Shown: positions 1 to 6,997 of the stretch, in pieces | Numbering within the stretch: the stretch's first letter is position 1 | How the letters are laid out: every line of letters begins with the position of its first letter | IMG/VR virus record: IMGVR_UViG_3300023176_005485 | Location: 1 to 29,968 of that record | Source: a virus | Direction: 5' to 3' (one strand) | Length of the DNA: 29,968 nt | The notes under the pieces: generated by a model | The model's database searches: none | Told to the model about the DNA's origin: nothing | The model's input: the letters and a program-made list of their open reading frames with translations, nothing else | Position numbers and translations under genes: made by a program

Positions 1-634
1 TGACTGTGCCAAGACCTAACCACTCAATATCCATCCAAAGAATTTGTGCTTTGGAAATATCTATTGTAATACCAGAAACACCAGTGCCATCTAACTTATC
101 AATATTCCAATCATCTTGTGCTACCGATCTTTCAGTGCCAGTAGATAAACTTCTCTCCACAAAATAAGGAGTTGTACCATTAATCTCAAAATACATTCCA
201 TTATCGGCACCAAAATATCCAATTCTTTGCCTTAGATTTTCTTTTGGTGTGGCAGGAACAAAAGTATTCAATATAAGCAAAGATTTTCCTGGTTGATATG
301 AGAATGTCTTTGTAGTCTCTCTAATTGCAGAACAACCAGCAGTAGTTCCAATACCAATATTGACTAATCCTTGAGTTGTTACAAATCCAACTGTAGAACC
401 AGTGCCTACAATCAAACTTTCCCAAAGATTATTATCTCTATATCTGTGAGAACTATCAAATAGAGTAAGTGGTTGAGATATTCTAGTTCTTCCAAAAGCA
501 TCTGGATTTACACTTACAGGAAATTTATTGAGATTATCAACAATTTTTCCGTCTCTTGTTGCAACACCATTAACCTCAAAAAGTGTTCTTTCTTGGTTTA
601 GAAAGTCTTGTGTATTCTTATTCCACTGAGCCAT
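1..634 (-). CDS. Virion structural protein, N-terminal part (runs off left edge)
   Basis: The reading frame starts at an ATG whose first base is 634 and stays open for 211 codons to the window edge, so the C-terminus is missing. The start shares one base with the TAA of the 102-residue gene upstream (TAATG), which fits translational coupling. The protein begins MAQWNKNTQDFLNQERTLFE, an opening I recognise from hypothetical virion proteins of marine T4-like phages. It continues with a segment 'FGRTRISQPLTLFDSSHRYR' and a beta-rich stretch containing 'YQPGKSLLILNTF' and 'LRQRIGYFG'. A 'IGIGTT' motif near residue 95 matches short motifs repeated in the giant baseplate gene. There is no signal peptide or membrane segment. 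A tail- or capsid-surface structural role is an inference from family recall and from the late-gene context; no molecular function can be named. Confidence 0.75.
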   Translation of the reverse strand, partial: MAQWNKNTQDFLNQERTLFEVNGVATRDGKIVDNLNKFPVSVNPDAFGRTRISQPLTLFDSSHRYRDNNLWESLIVGTGSTVGFVTTQGLVNIGIGTTAGCSAIRETTKTFSYQPGKSLLILNTFVPATPKENLRQRIGYFGADNGMYFEINGTTPYFVERSLSTGTERSVAQDDWNIDKLDGTGVSGITIDISKAQILWMDIEWLGLGTV

Positions 635-942
635 TAATCACTCCACGATAATCTTTCTGGTTGATATCTTTGTGCGTTTTTAATTCTAGAAGTATTTACC
701 TCACCGGGATAAACATTATGAACGATTGCACCCGGATACTCTCCCTGAATTTGTTCTGCAAGTTCGTTCTTAGAAAGCATTTTGCCTTCTACTTCTAAAC
801 GATAAAGTTTACCTTCCCACATAACATCGGCAAAGAATGACTCTGATGCCTGTTCTGGTTGGGAACCTCCTACATTGAGAGTTCCATTAAAATCACCATT
901 GATGGTGATGCTTTCTGAGAGAAATTGTTGAAAACTTTTCAT
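634..942 (-). CDS. Small protein with T4 internal-protein-like capsid-targeting leader
   Basis: This 102-residue protein starts MKSFQQFLSE. From memory, the T4 internal head proteins IPI, IPII and IPIII begin MKTYQEFIAEA or very close to it, and the prohead protease gp21 cleaves them after Glu10. Here Glu10 is the last residue of an L-S-E triplet, which fits the T4 cleavage rule [L/I]-x-E. The rest of the protein (a beta-rich segment at 12-25, then 'FFADVMWEGKLYRLEVEG' and 'YPGAIVHNVYP') resembles a small hypothetical protein common in cyanophages. It lies 3 bases after the 525-residue gene and overlaps the next gene by one base. I infer that it is packaged in the head and may be injected with the DNA, but the mature part has no recognised activity. 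Confidence 0.75.
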   Translation of the reverse strand: MKSFQQFLSESITINGDFNGTLNVGGSQPEQASESFFADVMWEGKLYRLEVEGKMLSKNELAEQIQGEYPGAIVHNVYPGEVNTSRIKNAQRYQPERLSWSD

Positions 943-945
943 GGT

Positions 946-2523
946 TCAGCACTTCCAACGACGACGGGCTTTACAGACAGGTTTATCTGGGGTCTTAGAG
1001 CAATCAATGTTATGCATATCTTGCTGACCCTTAGAACGGGCACAGAAAGACTTACGTCTCTTTGCATCCTTACTTCCTGGTTTTGGATCACCAGTTACGG
1101 CAGTCTTTAATTTGGAACCTGGGTTCTCACGACGATATGCCTTAACTGCTGCAGGACTCATTCCATCAGTTTTATCAGATTTATTAACCTTCTGCCAGTC
1201 TTCCGACACATCTCCACCTTCTACCTCTTCAGCATTATCTTCCCAATACTTGGGGCCATAAGCACATTGAGATTTTGTTTCAACTTTTTTACACTTGGGG
1301 CAATATTTTTTTACAGATGCTTCCGATAACTCCTCCCTCCAATCGGAAAATTCTTCTTTCTTGACTTTTACTTTCTTAGAATCTCCGGTTCTAAACTTAC
1401 CAAATGGAGTTGGAAGTTCTTCTCCATATTCACCCTTACTTTTTTCAACTTTATCTTGAGAATCTACGTCACCATCGACATCATAATCAATTCTTTTTGA
1501 TGCTTTCTTGGAAAGTTTTTGTAAATTTCCACCACCAATATTTGCTTCTAAATCAGATTTAGTTGGAGTATGCTTTTCTTCTCCAACTGGAACACAATTG
1601 GGAACAACTTTCTTACCTTTCTTTTTCATACCTTGTTGGGTATAACCATCCCAACATTTTTCATCCAACTCTGCTTCTTCTCTCATTCTTCCAAATCTTC
1701 CTCCTTTGAATCTTTCTTTTTCTGCTTTTTCCTTAGATTTTATTCTTTCTCTTGCTGCTTTTCTTTCTGCTTGTCTTTTTCTAGTCAATGCTTCTGCTGG
1801 ACTCAACCCTGATACATCTACTTTATCTGCGGATGATTTGTCGTTTGAAATATCTTTTGCTTTTTGCTTTTCAAATTCTTTAGATTTTTCGGTATTAGTA
1901 ACCGCACCAACTATTTTGCCCGCAACTCTTCCCGATTTTGCAAGACGTGATCTTCCAGATGAAACATTTTCATCAATCTGCTGACTACCTGTGATTGGTT
2001 CTGGTTTGATAATATCTACAAATTCATATTCAGTTGCTTGAAAATCATCTCTCCAGTTAGAGAACTCATAAGACTCTGATTTATTGCCCCAGTTATCGGC
2101 ACCAACTTTGCGGCACTTTACAAGTGCTCCAGATGCATAAGCAGAAGGCCAAACGGAATAACGTGACTTCACTTTATGATAGCAGGCATCTTTTTTGCCA
2201 CTACCTTTTCCTGGTTTATCTTTTACTTCCTGAATGTCCATTCCTTCAGTCCTTACATTAGTTGGTTTTGCTCCACCAGATTTTTCTGGTTGGTTGGGAT
2301 CTTGACGATTTTTTCTTCTTCTTGCTCTTTCTTCTTCCTCATCGCTCAAATTTGCTGCCATTTTTGAACTTCCGCATTTTGGTGTAGAAGTTTGTCCAGG
2401 TTGACGGGCACAGGGTTTACCTGCAAATTTTCCCCCAAGCTGAACCCATCCAGGTTTTCCATCAGAAGATTTTGATTTACCAAACCAATCTCGAAGACCT
2501 TGATCTCCCGACTTTGTTGCCAT
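946..2523 (-). CDS. Modular Lys/Arg- and Cys-rich phage protein (DUF5872/DUF6321-like modules)
   Basis: A 525-residue, very basic protein lies directly after gp16. The visible modules are: residues 1-54 (GKPGWVQLGGK, Cys38, Cys50); 110-148, starting 'KKDACYHKVKSRYSVWPSAY', which I associate with DUF5872; a K/E/R-rich probable helix at about 241-285; a Cys290-Cys310 module (CWDGY...GMK...VPNC); an EF-hand-like loop at 346-357; a 'FSDWREELSEA' element at 391-402, echoed by 'FSNWRDDF' at 154-161; a CPKC zinc-ribbon-like start at 408-411; and a C-terminal module at 454-525 starting 'MSPAAVKAYRRENPGSK' (DUF6321-like) and ending in a basic CKARRRWKC. Such modules occur in marine T4-like phages without a known function. 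DNA binding and packaging inside the head are inferences from composition, possible [L/I]-x-E protease sites and the neighbouring leader-bearing protein. The start is ATG, 15 bases after the gp16 stop. Confidence 0.75.
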   Translation of the reverse strand: MATKSGDQGLRDWFGKSKSSDGKPGWVQLGGKFAGKPCARQPGQTSTPKCGSSKMAANLSDEEEERARRRKNRQDPNQPEKSGGAKPTNVRTEGMDIQEVKDKPGKGSGKKDACYHKVKSRYSVWPSAYASGALVKCRKVGADNWGNKSESYEFSNWRDDFQATEYEFVDIIKPEPITGSQQIDENVSSGRSRLAKSGRVAGKIVGAVTNTEKSKEFEKQKAKDISNDKSSADKVDVSGLSPAEALTRKRQAERKAARERIKSKEKAEKERFKGGRFGRMREEAELDEKCWDGYTQQGMKKKGKKVVPNCVPVGEEKHTPTKSDLEANIGGGNLQKLSKKASKRIDYDVDGDVDSQDKVEKSKGEYGEELPTPFGKFRTGDSKKVKVKKEEFSDWREELSEASVKKYCPKCKKVETKSQCAYGPKYWEDNAEEVEGGDVSEDWQKVNKSDKTDGMSPAAVKAYRRENPGSKLKTAVTGDPKPGSKDAKRRKSFCARSKGQQDMHNIDCSKTPDKPVCKARRRWKC

Positions 2524-2538
2524 TATTTAAAAGCAAGA

Positions 2539-2964
2539 TTATTCCTTATTATTTAGAAAACCTTGCTTTAGCATTTTTTGTAGTTCAGATGTCGATCCAA
2601 CAAACACTGCGTTATTGGTGACATTATTAGTAGTCTTTTTAGAATCTTCCTCAACTTCCTTAAGTTTTTTCTGAAGATCTATCAACTTGTCGGTAGTATC
2701 AGCAACACTCTTAATCAACTGCCCTGCGACCTCGTATGCTCTTGGACTGCCTCCTTCACCTGCTACCTCCATAATGCCATTGATTGCCTCCTGACCCTTC
2801 TCTATGAGGGAATAGAGATTTGCACGACTATACTCATAATCTTTATCGATATGACCATCTCTCGTCATATCGATATGTTTAATCTTAGAAGACTTATTTT
2901 CCGATTTAATGATATCACTCGTTGTATTGAGTGCATTATCTATCGATTCATAATTATCAGACAT
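2539..2964 (-). CDS. 16: Small terminase subunit (gp16)
   Basis: This 141-residue protein matches T4 gp16 (164 residues) in layout: a variable N-terminus, a central helical oligomerisation region at about residues 43-105, and a C-terminal part. The central part has the ordered pattern 'DYEYSRANLYSLIEKG ... SPRAYEVAGQLIKS ... LIDLQKKLKEV', which lines up with the T4 'DYGVVRRNM ... DSPRHMEVFATLM ... ILKLHKDMKDI' as I recall it. The segment 'NAVFVGSTSELQKML' corresponds to T4 'NATVFMGSPTELMDEI'. The small subunit forms a ring that recognises concatemeric DNA and stimulates the large terminase gp17. Gene order 13-14-15-16 is the T4 order. gp17 itself is not in the window; three other genes follow gp16 on the transcript, so the large subunit presumably lies beyond the left edge. 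Confidence 0.9.
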   Translation of the reverse strand: MSDNYESIDNALNTTSDIIKSENKSSKIKHIDMTRDGHIDKDYEYSRANLYSLIEKGQEAINGIMEVAGEGGSPRAYEVAGQLIKSVADTTDKLIDLQKKLKEVEEDSKKTTNNVTNNAVFVGSTSELQKMLKQGFLNNKE

Positions 2965-2969
2965 AACTA

Positions 2970-3815
2970 TTAAATATCAGTTTTTTGGGTTGGACTGTAT
3001 TGTTTAGAATCTTGGAAAAAATCCCATTCCTCATTAAATCCAAAATCATCACCAGGTTCAAGAAGTGCATCATCAATTGAATTAATTTCTCCATCATTAT
3101 TCTTATCTTCAAGTGATTTGGGTGTTACAGTATATCTCATTTCACGTTTTGCAGTTTGAGTGTTTGTACCCGAATACATATCAACTTGAACCTTACGAAT
3201 AAGACCATCTGTAGAATCTGCAATAGGACCAAATAGGTGTGTTTTTGCAGTAAATCTTAAAGTATAAATGAGTGCTCTTCTAGTTGCAAAATCTCCCTCA
3301 TAGTCATCTTGAAAATCAATACTATCGAGAACTATAGGAACATCTCTTTTTTCTCCGATAGAATCGACTAAATCAATTGTTAAATTGAAAGATGGTTGAA
3401 AAAATGGTAATATTTGTTCTATTATTTGCAGTACATCATCATTTAATTTACTAAAAATATTTAATTCGAATGTAATATTATAAGGAACGGGCATATATAC
3501 CTTTTTTACATTCCCTCCATCATCGCAAGCTTTAAATGTTTGGGTAATTCCAGTTTTTCTTGTTGGATCATATTGTATTCCAATCATCTCAAATGACATT
3601 CTTGGAAGTGTAATAGCAACAGATTTTGATAATTCTGCCTGCTGTTGTATTTTTGCTAAAAATTTCTGAGAAGGTCCGTATGATAAACCAACTTTCATAT
3701 CAGAAATAGTATTGTCTGAATCATTTTTATGTTGAATATGAATATCATTAAAAAGTGTGCCAAATGACACGATGGTTTTTCTAATGATCTCGTGATAGTA
3801 ATATGTTCCTAACAT
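2970..3815 (-). CDS. 15: Tail sheath stabilizer / tail terminator (gp15)
   Basis: This 281-residue protein is close in length to T4 gp15 (272). Shared signposts, from memory of T4 gp15, are the MxGxxYY/FY opening, 'ITLPRMSFEM' (T4 'ILPRINLHL'), 'YNITFELNIFSKLNDDVLQI' (T4 'IYELSIFTRYEDDMFQI') and 'EQILPFFQPSFN' (T4 'EQILPYFQPHFN'), then 'GLIRKVQVD'. gp15 forms the hexameric ring that caps the finished tail tube and sheath and joins the tail to the neck. The ATG shares a base with the gp14 stop (TAATG). Unusually, a DKNNDGEINSID loop at residues 237-248 fits the EF-hand or dockerin calcium-loop pattern; T4 gp15 as I recall it has no such loop at its C-terminus. Confidence 0.92.
   Translation of the reverse strand: MLGTYYYHEIIRKTIVSFGTLFNDIHIQHKNDSDNTISDMKVGLSYGPSQKFLAKIQQQAELSKSVAITLPRMSFEMIGIQYDPTRKTGITQTFKACDDGGNVKKVYMPVPYNITFELNIFSKLNDDVLQIIEQILPFFQPSFNLTIDLVDSIGEKRDVPIVLDSIDFQDDYEGDFATRRALIYTLRFTAKTHLFGPIADSTDGLIRKVQVDMYSGTNTQTAKREMRYTVTPKSLEDKNNDGEINSIDDALLEPGDDFGFNEEWDFFQDSKQYSPTQKTDI
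3072..3107 (-). other. EF-hand-like calcium loop in gp15
   Basis: Codons 237-248 of gp15 encode D-K-N-N-D-G-E-I-N-S-I-D. Asp or Asn at loop positions 1, 3, 5 and 9, Gly at 6, Ile at 8 and an acidic residue at 12 match the canonical EF-hand/dockerin loop. The residues are seen directly; calcium binding is inferred. The following 'DDALLEPGDD' is acidic and could be a dockerin-like helix start or just an acidic tail. Confidence 0.5.
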
Positions 3816-5269
3816 TAATATGTACCAAATGGATTTGATTCTGTAAAGTCTAGTATTTTATCTGCCTCCGATTCAAAATCATCATTGTCTGAATATTGAT
3901 CACTTGATGAGGTATCTAAATCATAGGTCTTTAAAGTATATATTGCGGAAGAAGATGATCCAACAATATTTTCCCCTTCACTAAATGTTCCACTATTTAT
4001 AGAAACTCTTAAAGTTTTATCAATATCTTGTCCAGGATTAGTCCATGACTTAACTTCGGCAGTAACTCCAGAAAGAGATCCAGTAACAGTTTCAGATACA
4101 ATATAAGTACCAAATCCTACAGAAGGTGGTGGAGAAACAGTAATATTTGGTATTGTTGTGTATCCAGAACCAGCATTTGTTATTAAAACTTCAGAAAGTC
4201 TTCCTGATTGAATTCTTGATATAGCTGTTGCTGTTGTTCCTCCACCAACTGGAGGATCTATTGTAATTGTTGGAGGTTGATAATATCTGTCTCCTTTATC
4301 GGTGATTCCAATATTTAAAATAGAACCTGTTGATATAATACATGTTGCGATAGCACCAGAACCATTACCTCCAGTGATAGTCACTGTAGGTGGCTCTGTA
4401 TAACCATATCCAGTATTTGTAATTAAAATCTCCTTTATTGATTGAATACCTCCGACAGAAGTTGTTATTGCTACGGCCGTGGCAGTTTTTGAATATTGCG
4501 ATGTTGGGAGGGCACCTAATATTCCACTTGTATCTGGATCTCCTCCAGGATCACTAATTGTAACAGTAGGTATTTCAGTGTATCCTGAACCATCATCTAA
4601 AAGAACAACTTTACTGACTCCAGTAAGAGAACTAACTGATGCTTGACATTCTGCAGTTCCTCCAAAAGCAACCAACTTTAGATCGGTAATATATCCAACG
4701 TCTTCTAAAACTTCATCAATTTCCGAAATGCCGGTATCAATTTCTTCATCTTCATATTCAAAGAGTTCGCAAGATATCTCATAAACATAATTTTTTCCTA
4801 ACTGATAAAAGGGTTTTTCAACTTCAACTCTCTTAATTTCAAATAATCTTTCTCCAAGTGGAAAATAAACTAAGTCTCCTTCTTTGGGTCTATCAACAAA
4901 TACTAAATCTTCTCCTGGATAGTATATTTGAGATACTGACATTATTTCTGCCAAATATGGAGAAATAGATTCTTCAAATCTTTCCTTTGAAATAACTAAA
5001 GATATTTCATTTTTGAGTCTTAAACCAAATTTGGTCATAAGATCACTACCTGGAGCATATCCATCATAGTTGTTTAAATATGCTTCAATTATAAAACTTG
5101 AATCAAATTTTGATGATTGAACTTCATTTAATATATTATCAGTTTTTAAAAGTTTTCTTGGAATATAATAAACTTCTATTCCATAAATTTTTAACTGCTC
5201 ATTTATTAAGTCTTGTACAAGACCTTGTTCTCCAGATGATCCTTGAAGGAAAAAGGGATTCAGTGCCAT
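3815..5269 (-). CDS. 14: Neck protein gp14 with inserted GxGYxxxP repeats
   Basis: A 484-residue neck protein, against about 256 for T4 gp14. Residues 1-200 hold the conserved family part: MALNPFFLQGSS, 'EQGLVQDLINEQLKIYGIEV', 'YIPRKLL', 'FGLRLKNEISLVISKERFE' and 'RPKEGDLVYFPLGERLFEI', then 'YEISCELFEYEDEEIDTG'. The extreme C-terminus 'DKILDFTESNPFG' also looks like family sequence. Between them, residues about 203-392 carry four glycine-rich repeats centred on Tyr230, Tyr290, Tyr330 and Tyr370, followed by a 'SGVTAEV ... SGTFSEGENIVGSSSSA' module at 399-442. gp14 and gp13 form the collar that closes the filled head and takes the tail. The insert would project from the neck and may act as a head or neck decoration; that is an inference. 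It lies 2 bases after gp13 and overlaps gp15 by one base. Confidence 0.9.
   Translation of the reverse strand: MALNPFFLQGSSGEQGLVQDLINEQLKIYGIEVYYIPRKLLKTDNILNEVQSSKFDSSFIIEAYLNNYDGYAPGSDLMTKFGLRLKNEISLVISKERFEESISPYLAEIMSVSQIYYPGEDLVFVDRPKEGDLVYFPLGERLFEIKRVEVEKPFYQLGKNYVYEISCELFEYEDEEIDTGISEIDEVLEDVGYITDLKLVAFGGTAECQASVSSLTGVSKVVLLDDGSGYTEIPTVTISDPGGDPDTSGILGALPTSQYSKTATAVAITTSVGGIQSIKEILITNTGYGYTEPPTVTITGGNGSGAIATCIISTGSILNIGITDKGDRYYQPPTITIDPPVGGGTTATAISRIQSGRLSEVLITNAGSGYTTIPNITVSPPPSVGFGTYIVSETVTGSLSGVTAEVKSWTNPGQDIDKTLRVSINSGTFSEGENIVGSSSSAIYTLKTYDLDTSSSDQYSDNDDFESEADKILDFTESNPFGTY
3994..4001 (-). promoter_or_regulatory. Possible internal late promoter (TATAAATA) upstream of gp15
   Basis: An exact TATAAATA on the minus strand lies inside gp14, about 180 bases before the gp15 start. 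It matches the T4-type late promoter core read by a gp55-like sigma factor. It is also fully explained by coding (Ile-Asn-Ser codons), and the sequence is AT-rich, so a chance match is likely. Confidence 0.25.
4094..4663 (-). repeat. Four protein-level GxGYxxxPxVTI repeats within gp14
   Basis: The repeats read DGSGYTEIPTVTISDPGG, NTGYGYTEPPTVTITGGNG, DKGDRYYQPPTITIDPPVGG and NAGSGYTTIPNITVSPPPS, with unequal spacing (40-60 residues). Each is preceded by a short hydrophobic beta strand (VVLL, ILIT, IGIT, VLIT). The DNA copies have diverged, so this is a repeat at protein level only. The same motif occurs in gp8, the giant gp7-like protein and the DUF4815 protein. Confidence 0.85.
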
Positions 5270-5271
5270 AA

Positions 5272-6117
5272 TTAACCAATCAAATCTAAAGGTGGTAATT
5301 CATATTCAGATGCCATTCTTTGTTTAATATCATCCAATTCTCTTTCTGCATCTTCATATATTTGTCTTCCATTTAACTCAATACCCCCAGGAAGTTTAAC
5401 TCCATTAAACTTAATCAAATTTTGTCCCCATTGTCTTTTTATCAATGAAGTAAGATATTTTTTTACAAAAGAATCATTGTATATTTGATTGAATGATTCT
5501 GGATCTAGTGCCCTATAGCAATCAATCACAAAAAATGTATCTTTAGATTGTGCTTTCCAATCTATATCCAAATATAATCTATCTTGCCTTTTATTAAATC
5601 TTACTTGTTTTTCCGTTGTAAGTAAAAAATCAATATCTTCAAGATATGATTTAGTCATTGCATATTGCAAAAGATCAACGGAATTGAAATAATATAAATC
5701 GTTCAAAAATAATTGATATTTTATGCTGAACATTCCACCAGAAATTGAACTGGTATCAAATTTAAATATTTTTTCAATTCCAATTACTGAATCTGGAACT
5801 TGAATAAAATTCGATGTTTCATAAAAGTTTGAAGTTATAGTTCCCAATCCACTTATATTTGTTGAAGTTCCTGTTGTTGTTACAATACCAACCCCATCTG
5901 TTCCATTTGCTCTTCCTCTGTCTAAATCGTCTTGAGAAATTTTGTACTTCAAATACATTCTCTCAACACCGTCATAGTGACGTTCATTGAAATATTGAAT
6001 TGTATCATCGACCAAATCATCGATTTGATCATCATCTACATTAATTTCTAATACAGGAGCACCTAATCTTCTTAAACAATAATCAATTAATTGCTGCCTA
6101 CTACTTGGTTTTGACAT
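5272..6117 (-). CDS. 13: Neck protein gp13
   Basis: This 281-residue protein compares with 309 for T4 gp13. The N-terminus 'QQLIDYCLRRLGAPVLEINV', then 'DDDQIDDLVDDTIQYFNERH' and 'MYLKYKISQDD', is the typical opening of gp13 in T4-like phages. Later signposts are 'LDIDWKA', 'CYRALDPE', 'KKYLTSLIKRQWGQNLIKF' and 'KLPGGIELNGRQIYEDA', with a C-terminal 'ELPPLDLIG'. The 'KRQWGQNL' to 'GGIELNG' stretch is the most diagnostic part. gp13 completes the portal vertex after DNA packaging and, together with gp14, forms the collar. Its first base overlaps the TAA of the 159-residue gene (TAATG), and gp14 follows after 2 bases. A short Gly/Thr-rich segment (residues about 75-95) could be a small insert between conserved parts. 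Confidence 0.9.
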   Translation of the reverse strand: MSKPSSRQQLIDYCLRRLGAPVLEINVDDDQIDDLVDDTIQYFNERHYDGVERMYLKYKISQDDLDRGRANGTDGVGIVTTTGTSTNISGLGTITSNFYETSNFIQVPDSVIGIEKIFKFDTSSISGGMFSIKYQLFLNDLYYFNSVDLLQYAMTKSYLEDIDFLLTTEKQVRFNKRQDRLYLDIDWKAQSKDTFFVIDCYRALDPESFNQIYNDSFVKKYLTSLIKRQWGQNLIKFNGVKLPGGIELNGRQIYEDAERELDDIKQRMASEYELPPLDLIG

Positions 6118-6596
6118 TAGTAAACACCTCCATCAATAACACTAGTCCAGGTAACAATTCCTGATGGTTCATCAGTTGTTAATATAAAATTACTCGTTTC
6201 TATCGCAGTTGAAGTGTTTCCAGTACTTACTAATTTTCCATCATTATCAAAATATCCTATACCATTTGGACCATTAAAATTATTTTGATATATTAAATAT
6301 TCCTGGACATATAAATCGGATCCTACATATAAGTCACCTCTAAAAGTGGTGACTCCAGTAACATCAAGATTCTGAGTCGTTGTTGTGTCGGTTACATTTA
6401 TATTTCTTACAAATCTAAATGTATCTGTTGTAATAAATTTAGATGTATTTGCATTATACTCTAAAAAGTATCCATCAGCCAAAGATGATGCGTCAACATC
6501 ACTTAAATCTAAAACTCTAGATACAGATGATCCACTAATATTTGAAAGGACTTTTATTACCCCTTGACCACCAATTCTATCTGGTATACTTGGCAT
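6117..6596 (-). CDS. Putative small fibre-like virion protein
   Basis: This 159-residue protein contains 'LDLSDVDASSLADGYFLEYN' near the N-terminus, a 'DxxxLxDGxxLxY' pattern common in phage fibre proteins, followed by 'TTTQNLDVTGVTTFRGDLYV'. That segment of short alternating hydrophobic residues (LxVxGxxxF) resembles beta-helical fibre stems. A C-terminal 'DEPSGIVTWTSVIDGG' closes the protein. Homologues I recall in marine T4-like phages are annotated as hypothetical. Its place directly before gene 13 is where T4 has wac (fibritin), so a neck appendage or whisker-like role is possible but unproven. It is coupled to both neighbours by one-base stop/start overlaps. Confidence 0.7.
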   Translation of the reverse strand: MPSIPDRIGGQGVIKVLSNISGSSVSRVLDLSDVDASSLADGYFLEYNANTSKFITTDTFRFVRNINVTDTTTTQNLDVTGVTTFRGDLYVGSDLYVQEYLIYQNNFNGPNGIGYFDNDGKLVSTGNTSTAIETSNFILTTDEPSGIVTWTSVIDGGVY

Positions 6597-6946
6597 TACC
6601 TTGTTACCCCCGGTCTTACTAAAGCCATACCTTCAAATGCTTTATATTTTGTTCCTCCAGAATCCAATCCCCCAATCTCAACCATAACATCATAAACATA
6701 TCTTCCAGGTTTCAAACTTAATGTTTGCTCATCTGTCAGAGAAAGTTGGATGATGCCAACTTCCGCATCTAAAATTGTAGATGTAAAAGAAACTGATGTG
6801 GAACTAGAAGGATTTTTTCTCAGTTGTGCAGTAACACCATATCCAGTAATATTGAGACTAGAATTTGTTCTAGAATCTCCTAAAGCAAAAGAACTTGAAA
6901 AATCAAATCCCTGCTCGATCAAGATATTGGATACATAAACTGCCAT
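6596..6946 (-). CDS. Putative BppU-N/Ig-like virion protein
   Basis: This 116-residue all-beta protein contains 'GYGVTAQLRKNPSSSTSVSF', 'GIIQLSLTDEQTLSLKPGRY' and 'YDVMVEIG', ending 'FEGMALVRPGVTR'. The order polarised strand, 'xVxAQLRK', 'I..LSL....T..L.pG.Y.YDV' is the pattern of the N-terminal domain of baseplate upper proteins (BppU-N) and of similar small proteins in marine T4-like phages. It is the first gene after the late promoter at 6974-6981. I see no classical Shine-Dalgarno directly before the ATG; an AAAGGA lies about 17 bases upstream. A baseplate or fibre attachment role is inferred. It could instead be a capsid or neck decoration protein. Confidence 0.7.
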   Translation of the reverse strand: MAVYVSNILIEQGFDFSSSFALGDSRTNSSLNITGYGVTAQLRKNPSSSTSVSFTSTILDAEVGIIQLSLTDEQTLSLKPGRYVYDVMVEIGGLDSGGTKYKAFEGMALVRPGVTR

Positions 6947-6952
6947 TATTTT

Positions 6953-6990
6953 TATGAATTATTATCCTTTAGATATTTATATGAATTATT
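6953..6990. repeat. 11-bp direct repeat flanking the late promoter
   Basis: TATGAATTATT occurs at 6953-6963 and again at 6980-6990 on the plus strand, 27 bases apart, bracketing the promoter core. In such AT-rich DNA this may be chance. It could also mark a past small duplication. Confidence 0.35.
6974..6981 (-). promoter_or_regulatory. T4-type late promoter (TATAAATA)
   Basis: An exact late-promoter core lies in the 51-base gap between the 67-residue gene and the 116-residue gene, reading into 6596-6946 and the neck genes. The 14 bases TATAAATATCTAAA are identical to those at the promoter before gp8. T4-like late promoters consist essentially of this -10 octamer, read by a gp55-type sigma with gp33 and the sliding clamp. 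This gap contains no hairpin that would suggest a terminator. Confidence 0.8.
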
Positions 6991-6997
6991 GAAGCAA

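Noticed and set aside
925-1984. Plus-strand open frames of 60-90 codons opposite the 525-residue gene
   Set aside because: They are rich in Phe, Ser and Leu, as expected from the reverse of Lys/Glu-rich codons, show no family motif and lie wholly inside a well-supported minus-strand gene.
6947-6997. Rho-independent terminator in the largest gap
   Set aside because: There is no GC stem with a following T run on the minus strand; the gap is explained by the late promoter.
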